A stretch of 64,000 bases of DNA, taken from DASSBG01 sp035699085 (lineage in GTDB: Bacteria; Pseudomonadota; Gammaproteobacteria; Xanthomonadales; Rhodanobacteraceae). Numbering within the stretch: position 1 is the stretch's first letter; every line of letters begins with the position of its first letter. The DNA lies in NCBI GenBank assembly GCA_035699085.1, contig DASSBG010000039.1:1-64000 (forward strand), read 5' to 3'. Below the pieces are notes generated by a model. That model had not been told where the DNA came from. It saw only the letters and a list, made by a program, of their open reading frames with translations, and did not search any database. Both the position numbers and the translations under genes were made by a program. This document shows, one piece after another, positions 38,245-48,039 of the stretch.

Positions 38245-40044
38245 ATGAGCGAGCAAACGGTCGGGGATTTCATGCTGGAGCGCCTCAGCGCCTGGGGCAT
38301 CCGCCGCATCTACGGCTACCCCGGGGACGGCATCAACGGCCTGATGGGCGCGCTGGATCGCGCCGGCGACCGTTTCGACTACGTCCGCGCCCGGCACGAG
38401 GAGATGTGCGCCTTCATGGCCTGCGCCCACGCCAAGTACACCGGCGAGCTCGGCGTTTGCATGGCAACCTCCGGACCCGGCGCCATCCATCTGCTCAACG
38501 GCCTCTATGACGCAAAGCTCGACCACATGCCGGTGCTCGCCATCGTTGGCCAGAGCGCACGCATGGCGATCGGTGGGCACTTCCAGCAGGAGGTGGACCT
38601 CGGCTCGCTGTTCAAGGACGTCGCCGGCGATTACGTGCACACGGCGATGGTGCCGGCGCAGATGCGCCACCTGGTCGACCGTGCCGTGCGCGTCGCCTTG
38701 GCCAAGCGAACCGTCACCTGCCTGATCGTACCCAATGACCTGCAGGACCTGCCGGCAGTCAAGAAGCCGCCGCGCAAGCACAACGCCATCCACTCCGGCG
38801 TCGGCTACACGGCGCCGCGCGTGGTCCCGCAGGACGCCGACCTGCGGCGCGCCGCCGAGGTGCTGAACGCCGGCGAGAAGGTCGCGATCCTGGTCGGCGC
38901 CGGCGCCCTCGGTGCCACCGACGAGGTGATCGAGGTGGCCGACCTGCTGGGCGCCGGCGTGGCCAAGGCGCTGCTGGGCAAGGCGGCGCTGCCCGACGAC
39001 CTGCCTTGGGTCACCGGCGCCATAGGGTTGCTCGGCACCAAGCCGAGTTGGGACCTGATGACCGGCTGCGACACGCTGCTGATGATCGGCACGCGCTTTC
39101 CCTACTCCGAGTTCCTGCCGCCCGAAGGCCAGGCGCGCAGCGTGCAGATCGACCTCGACGGCTCGATGCTCAGCATGCGCTATCCCAACGAGGTGAACCT
39201 GGTCGGTGACAGCGCGCTGACCCTGCGCGCGCTGAAGCCTCTGCTCAAGCCCAAGACCACGCGCGCCTGGCGCGAGGAGATCGAGGCCGGCGTGGCCGAG
39301 TGGTGGAAGGTGCTCGAGGCGCGGGCCATGGACAAGGCCAAGCCGCTCAACCCGCAGCGCGTATTCACCGAGCTGTCGCCGCGGCTGCCGGACAACTGCA
39401 TCCTGTCCTCGGACTCGGGCTCGGCCGCCAACTGGTACGCGCGCGACCTGAAGATCCGCCGCGGCATGCTGGCCTCGCTGTCCGGCGGCCTGGCAACCAT
39501 GGGGCCCGGCGTGCCCTATGTCATCGCCGCCAAGTTCGCCTTCCCCGAGCGCATCGCCATCGCCATGGTCGGCGACGGCGCGATGCAGATGAACGGCAAC
39601 GCCGAGCTGATCACCATCGCGTGGTACTGGAAGCAGTGGAAGGATCCGCGGCTGATCGTGATGGTGCTGAACAACCGCGACCTCAACCAGGTGACATGGG
39701 AGCAGCGGGTGCTGGAGGGCGACCCGAAGTTCAACGCGGCGCAGGACGTGCCGGACTTCTCCTACGCCCGCTACGCCGACATGCTTGGCCTCAAGGGCAT
39801 CTTGGTGAACGCGCCGGAGCAGGTCGGGCCCGCCTGGGACGAGGCGCTGGCCGCCGACCGACCGGTGGTGATCGAGGCGATTACCGATGCCGACGTGCCC
39901 CCGCTGCCGCCGCACATCACCTTGAAGCAGGCCAAGGCCTTCGCCTCCTCGATGCTCGCCGGCGACACCGACACGCCGGGCATCTTCAAGGCCTCGGCGC
40001 GCCAGGCGATGGATGCGCTGGTCCATGGCCGCAGCAGCGATTGA
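38245..40044 (+). CDS. PoxB-like ThDP-dependent enzyme
   Basis: 599 residues from the ATG after AGGAGGT. All three domains of the acetolactate synthase/pyruvate oxidase superfamily are present: PYR with catalytic Glu52 (RARHEEMCAFMA), a central domain and PP with GDGAMQMNGNAELI (Gly443 onward) followed by NN for Mg-ThDP. PYGYPGDGIN and GPGAIHLLNGLYDA resemble pyruvate dehydrogenase (quinone) PoxB and related decarboxylases. A C-terminal membrane-binding peptide as in E. coli PoxB is not obvious. Likely cytoplasmic decarboxylase or oxidase of a 2-oxo acid. Confidence 0.88.
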   Translation: MSEQTVGDFMLERLSAWGIRRIYGYPGDGINGLMGALDRAGDRFDYVRARHEEMCAFMACAHAKYTGELGVCMATSGPGAIHLLNGLYDAKLDHMPVLAIVGQSARMAIGGHFQQEVDLGSLFKDVAGDYVHTAMVPAQMRHLVDRAVRVALAKRTVTCLIVPNDLQDLPAVKKPPRKHNAIHSGVGYTAPRVVPQDADLRRAAEVLNAGEKVAILVGAGALGATDEVIEVADLLGAGVAKALLGKAALPDDLPWVTGAIGLLGTKPSWDLMTGCDTLLMIGTRFPYSEFLPPEGQARSVQIDLDGSMLSMRYPNEVNLVGDSALTLRALKPLLKPKTTRAWREEIEAGVAEWWKVLEARAMDKAKPLNPQRVFTELSPRLPDNCILSSDSGSAANWYARDLKIRRGMLASLSGGLATMGPGVPYVIAAKFAFPERIAIAMVGDGAMQMNGNAELITIAWYWKQWKDPRLIVMVLNNRDLNQVTWEQRVLEGDPKFNAAQDVPDFSYARYADMLGLKGILVNAPEQVGPAWDEALAADRPVVIEAITDADVPPLPPHITLKQAKAFASSMLAGDTDTPGIFKASARQAMDALVHGRSSD

Positions 40045-41140
40045 CGTCGCCACCACGGTGCCGGTGCAGGCGCTGGAGGTGTCGGCCTACCGCGTGCCCA
40101 CGGATGCGCCGGAATCCGACGGCACGCTGGCCTGGAACGCGACCACCCTGGTGTTGGTGCGCGTGCGGGCGGGCGGGCAGACCGGCATCGGCTACAGCTA
40201 TGCCGATCACGCCACCGCCACGCTGATCGGCGAAACCCTGGCCGACGAGGTCGTCGGCCGGAACTGCTTTGACATCACTGGAATCTGGCAAGCCATGGTC
40301 CATGCGATCCGCAACCTCGGCCGCCCCGGCATCGCCTCGATGGCGGTCTCGGCGGTCGACGTGGCGCTGTGGGACCTCAAGGCCAGGCTGCTGCAACTGC
40401 CGCTGGTGCGCCTGCTGGGCGCGGTGCGCGAGGCCGTGCCGGCCTACGGCAGCGGCGGCTTCACCTCCTACGACCGCGCGCAGCTGCAGGAGCAGCTCGG
40501 CGGCTGGGCCCAGGCGGGTTTCCGCATGGTGAAGATGAAGGTCGGCCGCGAGCCGGGCGAGGACCTGCAGCGCGTCGCCGATGCGCGCGCAGCCATCGGC
40601 ACGCGCACCGAGCTGTTCGTCGATGCCAACGGCGGCTACGCGCGCAAGCAGGCGCTGGACATGGCCGAGCGCTTCGCCGAACACGAGGTCTGCTGGTTCG
40701 AGGAGCCGGTGTCGTCCGACGACCTCGATGGCCTGCGCCTGCTGCGCGACCGCGGCCCGGCCGGCATGGCCATCGCCGCCGGCGAATACGGCTACGCCAC
40801 GCCGTATTTCCGCCGCATGCTGGCGGCCGGCGCGGTCGACGTGCTGCAGGCCGACGCCACCCGCTGCGGCGGCATCACCGGGTTCATGCGCGTGGCCGCG
40901 GTATGCGAATCCTTCGGCCTGCCACTGTCCGGCCACTGCGCGCCGTCGCTGCACGTGCACGCCTGCTGCGCGGCGGCGCCGGTGCGCCACCTCGAGTATT
41001 TCCACGACCACGTGCGCATCGAGCACCTGCTGTTCGACGGCGCCCCGGAGCCGCGCTGCGGCGTGCTGCGCCCCGACCTGTCGCGGCCGGGGCTGGGGCT
41101 GGAGTTCAAGTCGCGGGATGGAGAGCGTCATGCGCTCTGA
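40025..41140 (+). CDS. Enolase-superfamily (mandelate racemase/muconate lactonising) protein
   Basis: 371 residues from the ATG at 40025, which overlaps the previous gene by 20 bases. Key residues of the barrel are readable: KMK (Lys170, Lys172), metal ligands Asp200 (DANGGY), Glu226 (FEEP) and Glu254 (GEYGY), then ADATRCGG and GHCAPSLHVH with a catalytic His candidate. The Lys-x-Lys plus His layout fits the mandelate racemase subgroup, which often dehydrates sugar acids. Substrate unknown. Confidence 0.9.
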   Translation: MAAAAIDVATTVPVQALEVSAYRVPTDAPESDGTLAWNATTLVLVRVRAGGQTGIGYSYADHATATLIGETLADEVVGRNCFDITGIWQAMVHAIRNLGRPGIASMAVSAVDVALWDLKARLLQLPLVRLLGAVREAVPAYGSGGFTSYDRAQLQEQLGGWAQAGFRMVKMKVGREPGEDLQRVADARAAIGTRTELFVDANGGYARKQALDMAERFAEHEVCWFEEPVSSDDLDGLRLLRDRGPAGMAIAAGEYGYATPYFRRMLAAGAVDVLQADATRCGGITGFMRVAAVCESFGLPLSGHCAPSLHVHACCAAAPVRHLEYFHDHVRIEHLLFDGAPEPRCGVLRPDLSRPGLGLEFKSRDGERHAL

Positions 41141-44129
41141 CGCGACCAGCCAGGTGGTCCGGAGCCGCGACAGCGAGCCGCAGCCGGCCTACACGCCGGC
41201 GCTGGTGCAGGCGCTGCACGATTCGATCGACGGCGAGGTGCGCTTCGACGCCGGCACGCGCGGCATGTACGCGGTCGACTCGTCCAACTACCGGCAGGTA
41301 CCGATCGGAGTGGTCATCCCGCGCACGGTGGACGCCGTGGTGCAGACCATCGCCGCCTGCCGGCGCTTCGGCGCGCCGGTGGTGTCGCGCGGCGGCGGCA
41401 CCAGCCTCTGCGGCCAGACCTGCAACGTCGCCGTGGTCATCGATTTCTCCAAATACCTGCGGCACATCGTCTCGCTCGACGCGCAGGCGCAACGCGCCGA
41501 GGTGCTGCCCGGCCTGGTGCTGGACGACCTGCGCGACGCCGCCGAGGAGCACCACCTGACCTTCGCGCCGGATCCGTCCACGCACAACCACAACACGCTG
41601 GGCGGGATGATCGGCAACAACTCCTGCGGCGTGCACTCGCTGATGGCCGGCAAGACGGTCGACAACATCGAGTCGCTGGACATCCTCACCTACGACGGCC
41701 TGCGCATGCGCGTCGGCCCCACCAGCGACGAGGAGCTGGAGCAGATCATCGCCGAAGGCGGCCGCCGCGGCGAAATCTACTCGCGCCTGCGCGACCTGCG
41801 CGACCGCTACGCCGACCGCATCCGCGACAGTTTTCCGGCCATCCCGCGGCGCGTGTCCGGCTACAATCTCGACCAGCTGCTGCCGGAGAGCGGCTTCAAC
41901 GTGGCCCGCGCGCTGGTCGGCACCGAGGGCACCTGCGTGACCGTGCTGCAGGCCACCTGCCGGTTGGTGCCGAGCCCGCCGTCGCGTTCGCTGCTGGTGC
42001 TCGGCTATCCCGACGTCTACAGCGCCGGCGACCACGTCAGCGACATCCTCGAGTACAAGCCGATCGGCCTGGAGGGCATCGACGACCGGCTGGTCGAGGA
42101 CATGAAGGCGGTCGGCCTGCATCCGGAAGACCTCAAGCTTGTTCCGGACGGCAACGGCTGGCTGCTGGTCGAGTTCGGCGGCCAGACCAAGGCGGAGGCC
42201 GACAGCCGCGCGCATCAGCTGATGGCGGCGCTGAAATCCGTGCCCAACGCGCCGAGCATGAAGCTGTTCGACGACCCGGCCGAGGAAAAGATGCTCTGGA
42301 CGGTGCGCCGCTCCGGCCTCGGCGCCACCGCCCACGTGCCCAACAAGGCGATCACCTGGGAGGGCTGGGAGGACGCGTCCGTGCCGCCGGACCGGCTCGG
42401 CGACTATCTGCGCGACTTCCGCCAGCTGCTGGAGAAATTCCACTACGCCTGCGACCTTTACGGCCACTTCGGCCAGGGCTGCGTGCACACGCGCATCGAC
42501 TTCGGGCTGGAGACGGCGGCCGGCATCGAGAAATTCCACGACTTTTTGGGCGAGGCCGCCGACCTCGTGGTCAGTTACGGCGGCTCGCTGTCCGGCGAGC
42601 ACGGCGACGGCCAGTCAAAGGCCGAATTCCTGCCGCGCATGTTCGGCGAGGATATCGTCCAGGCCTTCCGCGAGTTCAAGCGCATCTGGGACCCGGACGG
42701 ACGCATGAACCCGGGCAAGGTGGTCGACCCGTACCTGCCGACCGAGAATCTGCGCATCGGCACCGACTACAACCCGGCCATCACGCCGACCCATTTCCGC
42801 TACCCCAAGGACAGCGGCAACTTCGCCCGCGCCAGCTTGCGCTGCGTCGGCGTCGGCGACTGCCGGCGCCACGACAGCGGCACCATGTGCCCCAGCTACA
42901 TGGTGACCCGGGAGGAGCTGCATTCGACGCGCGGCCGCGCGCGGATGCTGTTCGAGATGCTCAAGGGCGACGTGGTCAAGGGCGGCTGGCGCAGCAAGGA
43001 GATGCGCGCGGCGCTGGACCTGTGCCTGGCCTGCAAGGGCTGCAAGGGCGATTGTCCGGTCAACGTCGACATGGCCACCTACAAGGCCGAATTCCTGTCG
43101 CACCACTACGCCTGGCGGCTGCGGCCGCGCGCCGCCTACGCCATGGGCCTGATCTATTGGTGGGCGCGGCTGGCCTCGCTGGTGCCGCGGCTGGCCAATG
43201 GCCTGGCGCAGACGCAGCCCTTCGCCGGCTGGCTGAAGGCGCTGGGCGGCATTGCGCCGCAGCGCGCGATGCCGCGCTTTGCCGCCCGCACGCTGCGCCA
43301 GCGCCTGTCCGATGCACCGGCGAACGGCGTTTCGCACGAACCGCGCGGCAACGGCCAGCGGCCGCGACTGATCCTCTGGCCGGATACGTTCACCAACCAT
43401 TTCCTGCCCGAAGCCGGCGAAGCCGCCGCCGAGGTGCTGCGCACGGCCGGCTGGCAGGTGACGCTGCCGCCGCGGCCGCTTTGTTGCGGCCGGCCGCTGT
43501 ATGACTTCGGCATGCTGACGCTGGCGCGGCGCCAGTGGCGGCAGATCCTGTCGGAACTGAAGGACGACATCGAGGCCGGCACGCCGCTGGTCGGGCTGGA
43601 GCCGTCCTGTGTTGCCGCATTCCGGGACGAGCTGGTCAACCTGTTCTACGGCAACGAGGACGCCAAGCGGCTGTCGCGGCAAACGTTCACCCTTGCCGAG
43701 TTCCTGCTGAAGATCGACTACCGGCCGCCCGAGCTCAACCGCAAGGCGCTGGTCCAGGGCCACTGCAACCACAAGGCGGTGATGCACATGGACAAGGACG
43801 TCGCCCTGCTCAAGCGGCTCGGCCTCGACTTCGAGGTGCTCGACTCGGGCTGCTGCGGGCTGGCCGGTTCGTTCGGCTTCGAGGCGCACAAGTACGACGT
43901 GTCGATGCAGATCGGCGAGCGCCGGCTGTTCCCCGCAGTGCGCCAGGCGGCAGGCGATACGTTGATCATCGCCGATGGCTTCAGTTGCCGCGAACAGATC
44001 CGCCACGCCACCGGCCGCACCGCGCTGCATCTGGCGCAGGTGCTGCAGATGGCATTGCAGCAGCCGGGCAGCCACGCAGCCGCGCCACCGCCCGCACACA
44101 TCCATTTCAGCAATGAGGTATCGCCATGA
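41130..44129 (+). CDS. FAD-linked oxidase with C-terminal Fe-S (GlcD/GlpC-type) domains
   Basis: 999 residues from the ATG at 41130 with GGAGAG just upstream (an ATG at 41118 is possible). An FAD-PCMH domain (VVSRGGGTSLCGQTCNVAVVIDFSKY, GGMIGNNSCGVHS) and FAD-oxidase C domain (SGEHGDGQ, NPGKV) are fused to a 2x[4Fe-4S] ferredoxin domain (Cys572 region; CLACKGCKGDCP from Cys632) and two CCG domains (CCGRPLYD, SGCCGLAGSFG). Such proteins oxidise D-2-hydroxy acids such as lactate or glycolate and feed the quinone pool. Overlaps the previous gene by 11 bases. Confidence 0.93.
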   Translation: MRSDATSQVVRSRDSEPQPAYTPALVQALHDSIDGEVRFDAGTRGMYAVDSSNYRQVPIGVVIPRTVDAVVQTIAACRRFGAPVVSRGGGTSLCGQTCNVAVVIDFSKYLRHIVSLDAQAQRAEVLPGLVLDDLRDAAEEHHLTFAPDPSTHNHNTLGGMIGNNSCGVHSLMAGKTVDNIESLDILTYDGLRMRVGPTSDEELEQIIAEGGRRGEIYSRLRDLRDRYADRIRDSFPAIPRRVSGYNLDQLLPESGFNVARALVGTEGTCVTVLQATCRLVPSPPSRSLLVLGYPDVYSAGDHVSDILEYKPIGLEGIDDRLVEDMKAVGLHPEDLKLVPDGNGWLLVEFGGQTKAEADSRAHQLMAALKSVPNAPSMKLFDDPAEEKMLWTVRRSGLGATAHVPNKAITWEGWEDASVPPDRLGDYLRDFRQLLEKFHYACDLYGHFGQGCVHTRIDFGLETAAGIEKFHDFLGEAADLVVSYGGSLSGEHGDGQSKAEFLPRMFGEDIVQAFREFKRIWDPDGRMNPGKVVDPYLPTENLRIGTDYNPAITPTHFRYPKDSGNFARASLRCVGVGDCRRHDSGTMCPSYMVTREELHSTRGRARMLFEMLKGDVVKGGWRSKEMRAALDLCLACKGCKGDCPVNVDMATYKAEFLSHHYAWRLRPRAAYAMGLIYWWARLASLVPRLANGLAQTQPFAGWLKALGGIAPQRAMPRFAARTLRQRLSDAPANGVSHEPRGNGQRPRLILWPDTFTNHFLPEAGEAAAEVLRTAGWQVTLPPRPLCCGRPLYDFGMLTLARRQWRQILSELKDDIEAGTPLVGLEPSCVAAFRDELVNLFYGNEDAKRLSRQTFTLAEFLLKIDYRPPELNRKALVQGHCNHKAVMHMDKDVALLKRLGLDFEVLDSGCCGLAGSFGFEAHKYDVSMQIGERRLFPAVRQAAGDTLIIADGFSCREQIRHATGRTALHLAQVLQMALQQPGSHAAAPPPAHIHFSNEVSP

Positions 44130-45172
44130 GTCAGGTCATGCATGCGTTGCCGGGGCCGCGGCGCCGGGAAGTCGTCGTCATCACCGGCGCCAGCGCCGGC
44201 GTCGGCCGCGCCACCGTGCGCGCCTTCACCCGCCAGGGCGCACACATCGCGCTGCTGGCGCGCGGCCAGCGGGGGCTGGACGCCGCCTGCCGCGAGGTCG
44301 AGCTCGGCGGCGGCAAGTGCCTGCCGATCGCCGTCGACACCTCCGACAGCGAGGCCATGTTCGAGGCCGCCGACCGCATCGAGCGCGAGCTCGGGCCCAT
44401 CGACATCTGGATCAACAACGCGATGGTCACGATGCTGGCGCCGTTCAAGGCGATCGCGCCGGAGGAATTCAAGCGGGTGACCGACGTCACCTACCTCGGC
44501 GTGGTCTACGGCACCATGGCGGCGCTGCGGTACATGCTGCCACGCAACCGCGGCCGCATCGTGCAGGTGGCCTCGGCGCTGTCGCGGCGCAGCATCCCGT
44601 TGCAGTCGCCGTATTGCGGCGCCAAACACGCCATCCTCGGCTTCACCGCCTCGCTGCGCAGCGAGCTGATCCACGATGGCAGCCGGGTCGGCATCAACAC
44701 CGTGCACCTGCCGGCGGTGAACACCCCGCAGTTCGGCTGGGCGCGCAACCGCATGCCGAAAAAGCCGCAGCCGGTGCCGCCGATCTACCAGCCCGAAGTC
44801 GCGGCGCAGGCGATTTACTGGTCGGCGCACCACGACCGCCGCGCGCTGCTGGTCGGCGCACCGACCCTGCTGACCGAATGGGCGCAGAAGCTGGCGCCGC
44901 GGCTGCTGGACCGCTACCTCGGCCGCACCGGTTACGCCGCGCAGCAGGGCAGCGAGCTGGACGACCCGCAGCGGCCGGACAACCTGTTCGAGCCGGTCGA
45001 CACCGAACCCGGCGCCCGCGGCCGCTTCAATGCGAAAGCACATGCCCACAGCCCCGAGCTATGGGCGGCGGAGCATCGCGGCTGGGTGTTCGGCGCCAGT
45101 CTGCTGGCCGCAGGTGCCCTGCTCTGCGCGGCGCGCCTGTACTCCCACCGCCATGCCCGGAGGACCGCATGA
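44126..45172 (+). CDS. Short-chain dehydrogenase/reductase with C-terminal membrane helix
   Basis: 348 residues. Rossmann motif VITGASAGVGRATV near the start, NNAM, Ser in VASALS and the catalytic YCGAKHA (Tyr-x-x-x-Lys). After the about 250-residue SDR core there is an extra region and one hydrophobic helix (about 319-340) ending in basic residues, so the enzyme is probably attached to the membrane. NADP preference is not clear. ATGA overlap with the Fe-S oxidase gene. Confidence 0.9.
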   Translation: MSQVMHALPGPRRREVVVITGASAGVGRATVRAFTRQGAHIALLARGQRGLDAACREVELGGGKCLPIAVDTSDSEAMFEAADRIERELGPIDIWINNAMVTMLAPFKAIAPEEFKRVTDVTYLGVVYGTMAALRYMLPRNRGRIVQVASALSRRSIPLQSPYCGAKHAILGFTASLRSELIHDGSRVGINTVHLPAVNTPQFGWARNRMPKKPQPVPPIYQPEVAAQAIYWSAHHDRRALLVGAPTLLTEWAQKLAPRLLDRYLGRTGYAAQQGSELDDPQRPDNLFEPVDTEPGARGRFNAKAHAHSPELWAAEHRGWVFGASLLAAGALLCAARLYSHRHARRTA

Positions 45173-45627
45173 ACTACGAACTGATCCACGACGGCGAGCT
45201 GAAGACCTGGGTCGCCATCCTCTCCAGCGGCGACGAGGTCAAGCAATCGCTGATGCAAATCGCCCGTGGCGAGGGTCTGCACGGCGCGCACTTCACCGCC
45301 ATCGGCGCGCTCGAGCGCTGCGTGCTCGGCTACTTCGACTGGTCGAAGAAGAAATACCGGAAGAACGCCATCGACGAGCAGGTCGAGGTGGCTTCGCTGA
45401 TCGGCGACATCACGCTGAAGGACAAGGACGGCGAACCGAAGATCCACATGCACGCCGTGCTCGGAAAAGCCGACGCCAGCGCCTGCGCCGGCCACCTCAT
45501 GGAAGGCCACGTGCGGCCGACGCTGGAAGTGATCATCGAGGAAACGCCGGCGCACCTGCACCGCCACCACGACGACGAGTCCGGCCTTGCCCTGATCCGC
45601 CTGCCCGGCGCCAGTGGCGGCCGCTGA
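45169..45627 (+). CDS. PPC (DUF296) domain protein
   Basis: 152 residues. The DUF296/PPC fold is recognisable from GDEVKQSLMQIARGEGLHGAHFTAIGALERCVLGYFD, LKDKDGEPKIHMHAVLG and GHLMEGHVRPTLEVIIEETPAHLHR. In plants this domain accompanies AT-hooks; bacterial single-domain proteins are trimers with a conserved His-rich pocket (HMHAVLG) and an unknown or small-molecule binding role. Last gene of the operon (ATGA overlap). Confidence 0.88.
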   Translation: MNYELIHDGELKTWVAILSSGDEVKQSLMQIARGEGLHGAHFTAIGALERCVLGYFDWSKKKYRKNAIDEQVEVASLIGDITLKDKDGEPKIHMHAVLGKADASACAGHLMEGHVRPTLEVIIEETPAHLHRHHDDESGLALIRLPGASGGR

Positions 45628-46046
45628 CGGGCCGCGGCCCGGGATTGGGAACCCGCTGCTCCGGGACCCGGAACCCGGGACCCGGAACCCGCAAGAGCGC
45701 GGGTCAGGCGGCCGGCGACGGCGCGGGGACCGAGACGCCGCAGGGTCGCGGTGAGCGCAGCGAACCCCAACACGCCATGCCCGCACTCGCCGGGACCCGG
45801 GACCCGGGACCCGGGACCCGCAAGACCGCGGGTCAGACGGCGCGGCGACGGCGCGGCGACCGGGATGTCGTAGGTTGGCGGTGAGCGCAGCGAACCCCAA
45901 CACGCCATGCCCGCACTCGCCGCGAACCATGACATCGCAGGCGGGACGTTGGGGTTCGCCTTCGGCTCACCGCCAACCCGCAAAAGACAAAGCGGCGGCG
46001 TGTCCCACGGGTCCCGGGTCCCGGGTCCCCGGTCCCGGCCCTACGG
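45628..46046. repeat. Intergenic block of heptamers and convergent 30-base repeats
   Basis: Heptamer arrays lie at 45640-45691 (GGGACCC alternating with GGAACCC), 45792-45821 (GGGACCC) and, inverted, 46002-46038. Between them GGTGAGCGCAGCGAACCCC occurs at 45750-45768 and 45880-45898 in near-identical 45-base contexts, and its inverted relative GTTGGGGTTCGCCTTCGGC at 45948-45966. The last two form a large dyad. No gene is supported. Confidence 0.85.
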
Positions 46047-46481
46047 CTACTTCAGCAAGCGCAGCGTCATCGGGTAGCGGTAGCGCACGCCCTCGTTGGC
46101 GCGGATCGCGGCGATGATGGTGCAGATGAACCAGTAGATCGCAATCAGGATCCACAACGGCAGGGCGATGATGACGCCGATGCCCAAGGTGATGATCGAC
46201 AGCACCAGCAGCGCGAAGCAGGCGATGGCAATGGTGATGTTGAAGTTCAGCGCCTCCTTGCCCTGGTCGTCGACGAAAGGCATGGTGTCCTTCTTGATCA
46301 GCCAGACCACCAGCGGGCCGATGAATACGCCCCAGCCGCCGACCCAGCCGGTAACCAGCGCGCCCAGCAGCGCCGAAAGGTGGGCGAACATCGCCCACTG
46401 ACGCTCCTCGTGGGCGACCCCGGCGTCGGACGCGGCGGCCGGTGGCGGCGGCGGCGGAATGCTGTTGTCGTCGATGTTCAT
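46047..46481 (-). CDS. DUF4870 domain membrane protein
   Basis: 144 residues. A Pro-rich cytoplasmic start (NSIPPPPPP) and EERQWAMFAHLSALLG precede three or four membrane helices, the DUF4870 pattern. KEALNFNITIAIACFALL and YRYPMTLRLLK are typical. GAGG lies in front of the ATG. Function unknown; inner-membrane. Confidence 0.88.
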   Translation of the reverse strand: MNIDDNSIPPPPPPAAASDAGVAHEERQWAMFAHLSALLGALVTGWVGGWGVFIGPLVVWLIKKDTMPFVDDQGKEALNFNITIAIACFALLVLSIITLGIGVIIALPLWILIAIYWFICTIIAAIRANEGVRYRYPMTLRLLK

Positions 46482-46686
46482 GGCTTTGCCTCCCTCGCGG
46501 CGAAAGTGCCTCAGGTCCATCTTCGCCCGCGCGGCACGCCTGTCAAGTGCCATCCGCAGCTGCTGCCCGGAAGCCGCCAGTCGCGCCGCCCCCGGCAGTG
46601 GCGCATCTGCGCGTGGCAGGGCTGAACGCGCGGCGCACGCCGCACCCTGCAATTCGCACCCGGTCGGGCGATCCGCGGCGCAGGCG

Positions 46687-48039
46687 TCAGTCGCCGGCGA
46701 CGGTCATGCGCTCCAGCAGCATGGAACCGGTGAGGATATGCGAGCGGCGATCGACATCGGCACCGACGGCAACGATGCCGGCCAGCATCTGGCGCAGGTT
46801 CGAGGCGATGGTGACGCCCTCGACGGCGTGCGCGATTTCGCCGTTCTCGATCCAGAATCCGGCCGCCCCGCGCGAATAGTCGCCGGTGACGATCGACACG
46901 CCCTGCCCCATCACCTCGGTGACCAACAGCCCGGTGCCGAGCCGCCGCAGCATGGCGGCGAAGTCGTCGTCGCCGTGGCTGACGATGATGTTGTGCACGC
47001 CGCCGGCGTTGCCGGTGGATTCCAGCCCGAGCTTGCGCGCCGAATAGCTGCCCAGCACGTAGCGCGCGAGCACACCGTCCTCGACCAGCGGCGATTCGCG
47101 GGTGGCGACGCCCTCGGCGTCGAACGCGGCGGAACCCAACCCGCCGCGCAGCAGCGGCTGCTCCACGATGGACAGCCAGGCCGGCAGCAGCTGCTGGCCG
47201 ACACAGTCCCGCAGGAAGCTTGCGTTGCGGTACAGCGCCCCGCCGCTGACCGCCGACAACAGGTGGCCGATGACACTGCGCGCGATGTTGGGCGCCAGCA
47301 GCACCGGGCACTGGCGCGTCGACAGGCCGCGTGCGCCGCGCCGCGCCAGCGTGCGCCGCGCGGCTTCGCGGCCCAGCTCGGCGGCGGGCATCAGCAGGCC
47401 CGCGTCGCGCACCACGTCGTACCAGTAATCGCGCTGCATGCCATCCTCGTCCCCGGCGATCAGCGCACAGGACAGGCTGTGGCGGGTACCGCGCCGGCGG
47501 CCGACGAAGCCGTGCGAGTTGGCGTAGACGGTCAATCCGGCGCCCACCTGCACCGAGGCACCCTCGGAGTTGCTGATGCCGGATTCGGCGCGGCCCGCGT
47601 CCTCGATTTCGCAGCCGAGATCGATGGCACGGGCCACTTCGATGTCCCATGGGTGCCAGGCGTCGAGGTCGGGAAATTCGGTGGCCATGCACGATGCGTC
47701 CGCCAGCCCGGCGCAGGGGTCCCGCTCCGTGTAGCGGGCGATGGCGCAGGCCTGCTCGATGGTGGCGGCGATCGATTCCGGGCGCAGGTCGGCGGTGCTG
47801 GCCGAACCCTTGCGGTGGTCGAAGTAGACCGTCAGGCCGAAGCCGCGGTCACGCGTATGTTCGATGGTCTCGACCTCGCCAAGGCGCACGCTGACATCCA
47901 GCCCGGTGTCGATGCTGGCCGCCACCTCGGCCTGGTCGGCGCCGGCGGCCCGCGCGCGGTCGATCACCTCTTCGGTGAGCCGCGCCAGGCGGTCCAGCTC
48001 GGCGGCGCTGTCGTCGCGGGTGTCGATACGGGTGTTCAT
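46687..48039 (-). CDS. pmbA: Metalloprotease PmbA/TldE
   Basis: 450 residues from the ATG at 48039. PmbA and TldD form a heterodimeric cytoplasmic metalloprotease that degrades small peptides (in E. coli it matures microcin B17). Family blocks include RGFGLTVYFDHRKGSAST, SAVSGGALYRNASFL, VLGSYSARKLGLESTGNAGG and a C-terminal GFWIENGEIAHAVEGVTIA. PmbA lacks the HExxxH metal site, which is in TldD, encoded nearby. It is divergent from yjgA. Confidence 0.94.
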   Translation of the reverse strand: MNTRIDTRDDSAAELDRLARLTEEVIDRARAAGADQAEVAASIDTGLDVSVRLGEVETIEHTRDRGFGLTVYFDHRKGSASTADLRPESIAATIEQACAIARYTERDPCAGLADASCMATEFPDLDAWHPWDIEVARAIDLGCEIEDAGRAESGISNSEGASVQVGAGLTVYANSHGFVGRRRGTRHSLSCALIAGDEDGMQRDYWYDVVRDAGLLMPAAELGREAARRTLARRGARGLSTRQCPVLLAPNIARSVIGHLLSAVSGGALYRNASFLRDCVGQQLLPAWLSIVEQPLLRGGLGSAAFDAEGVATRESPLVEDGVLARYVLGSYSARKLGLESTGNAGGVHNIIVSHGDDDFAAMLRRLGTGLLVTEVMGQGVSIVTGDYSRGAAGFWIENGEIAHAVEGVTIASNLRQMLAGIVAVGADVDRRSHILTGSMLLERMTVAGD

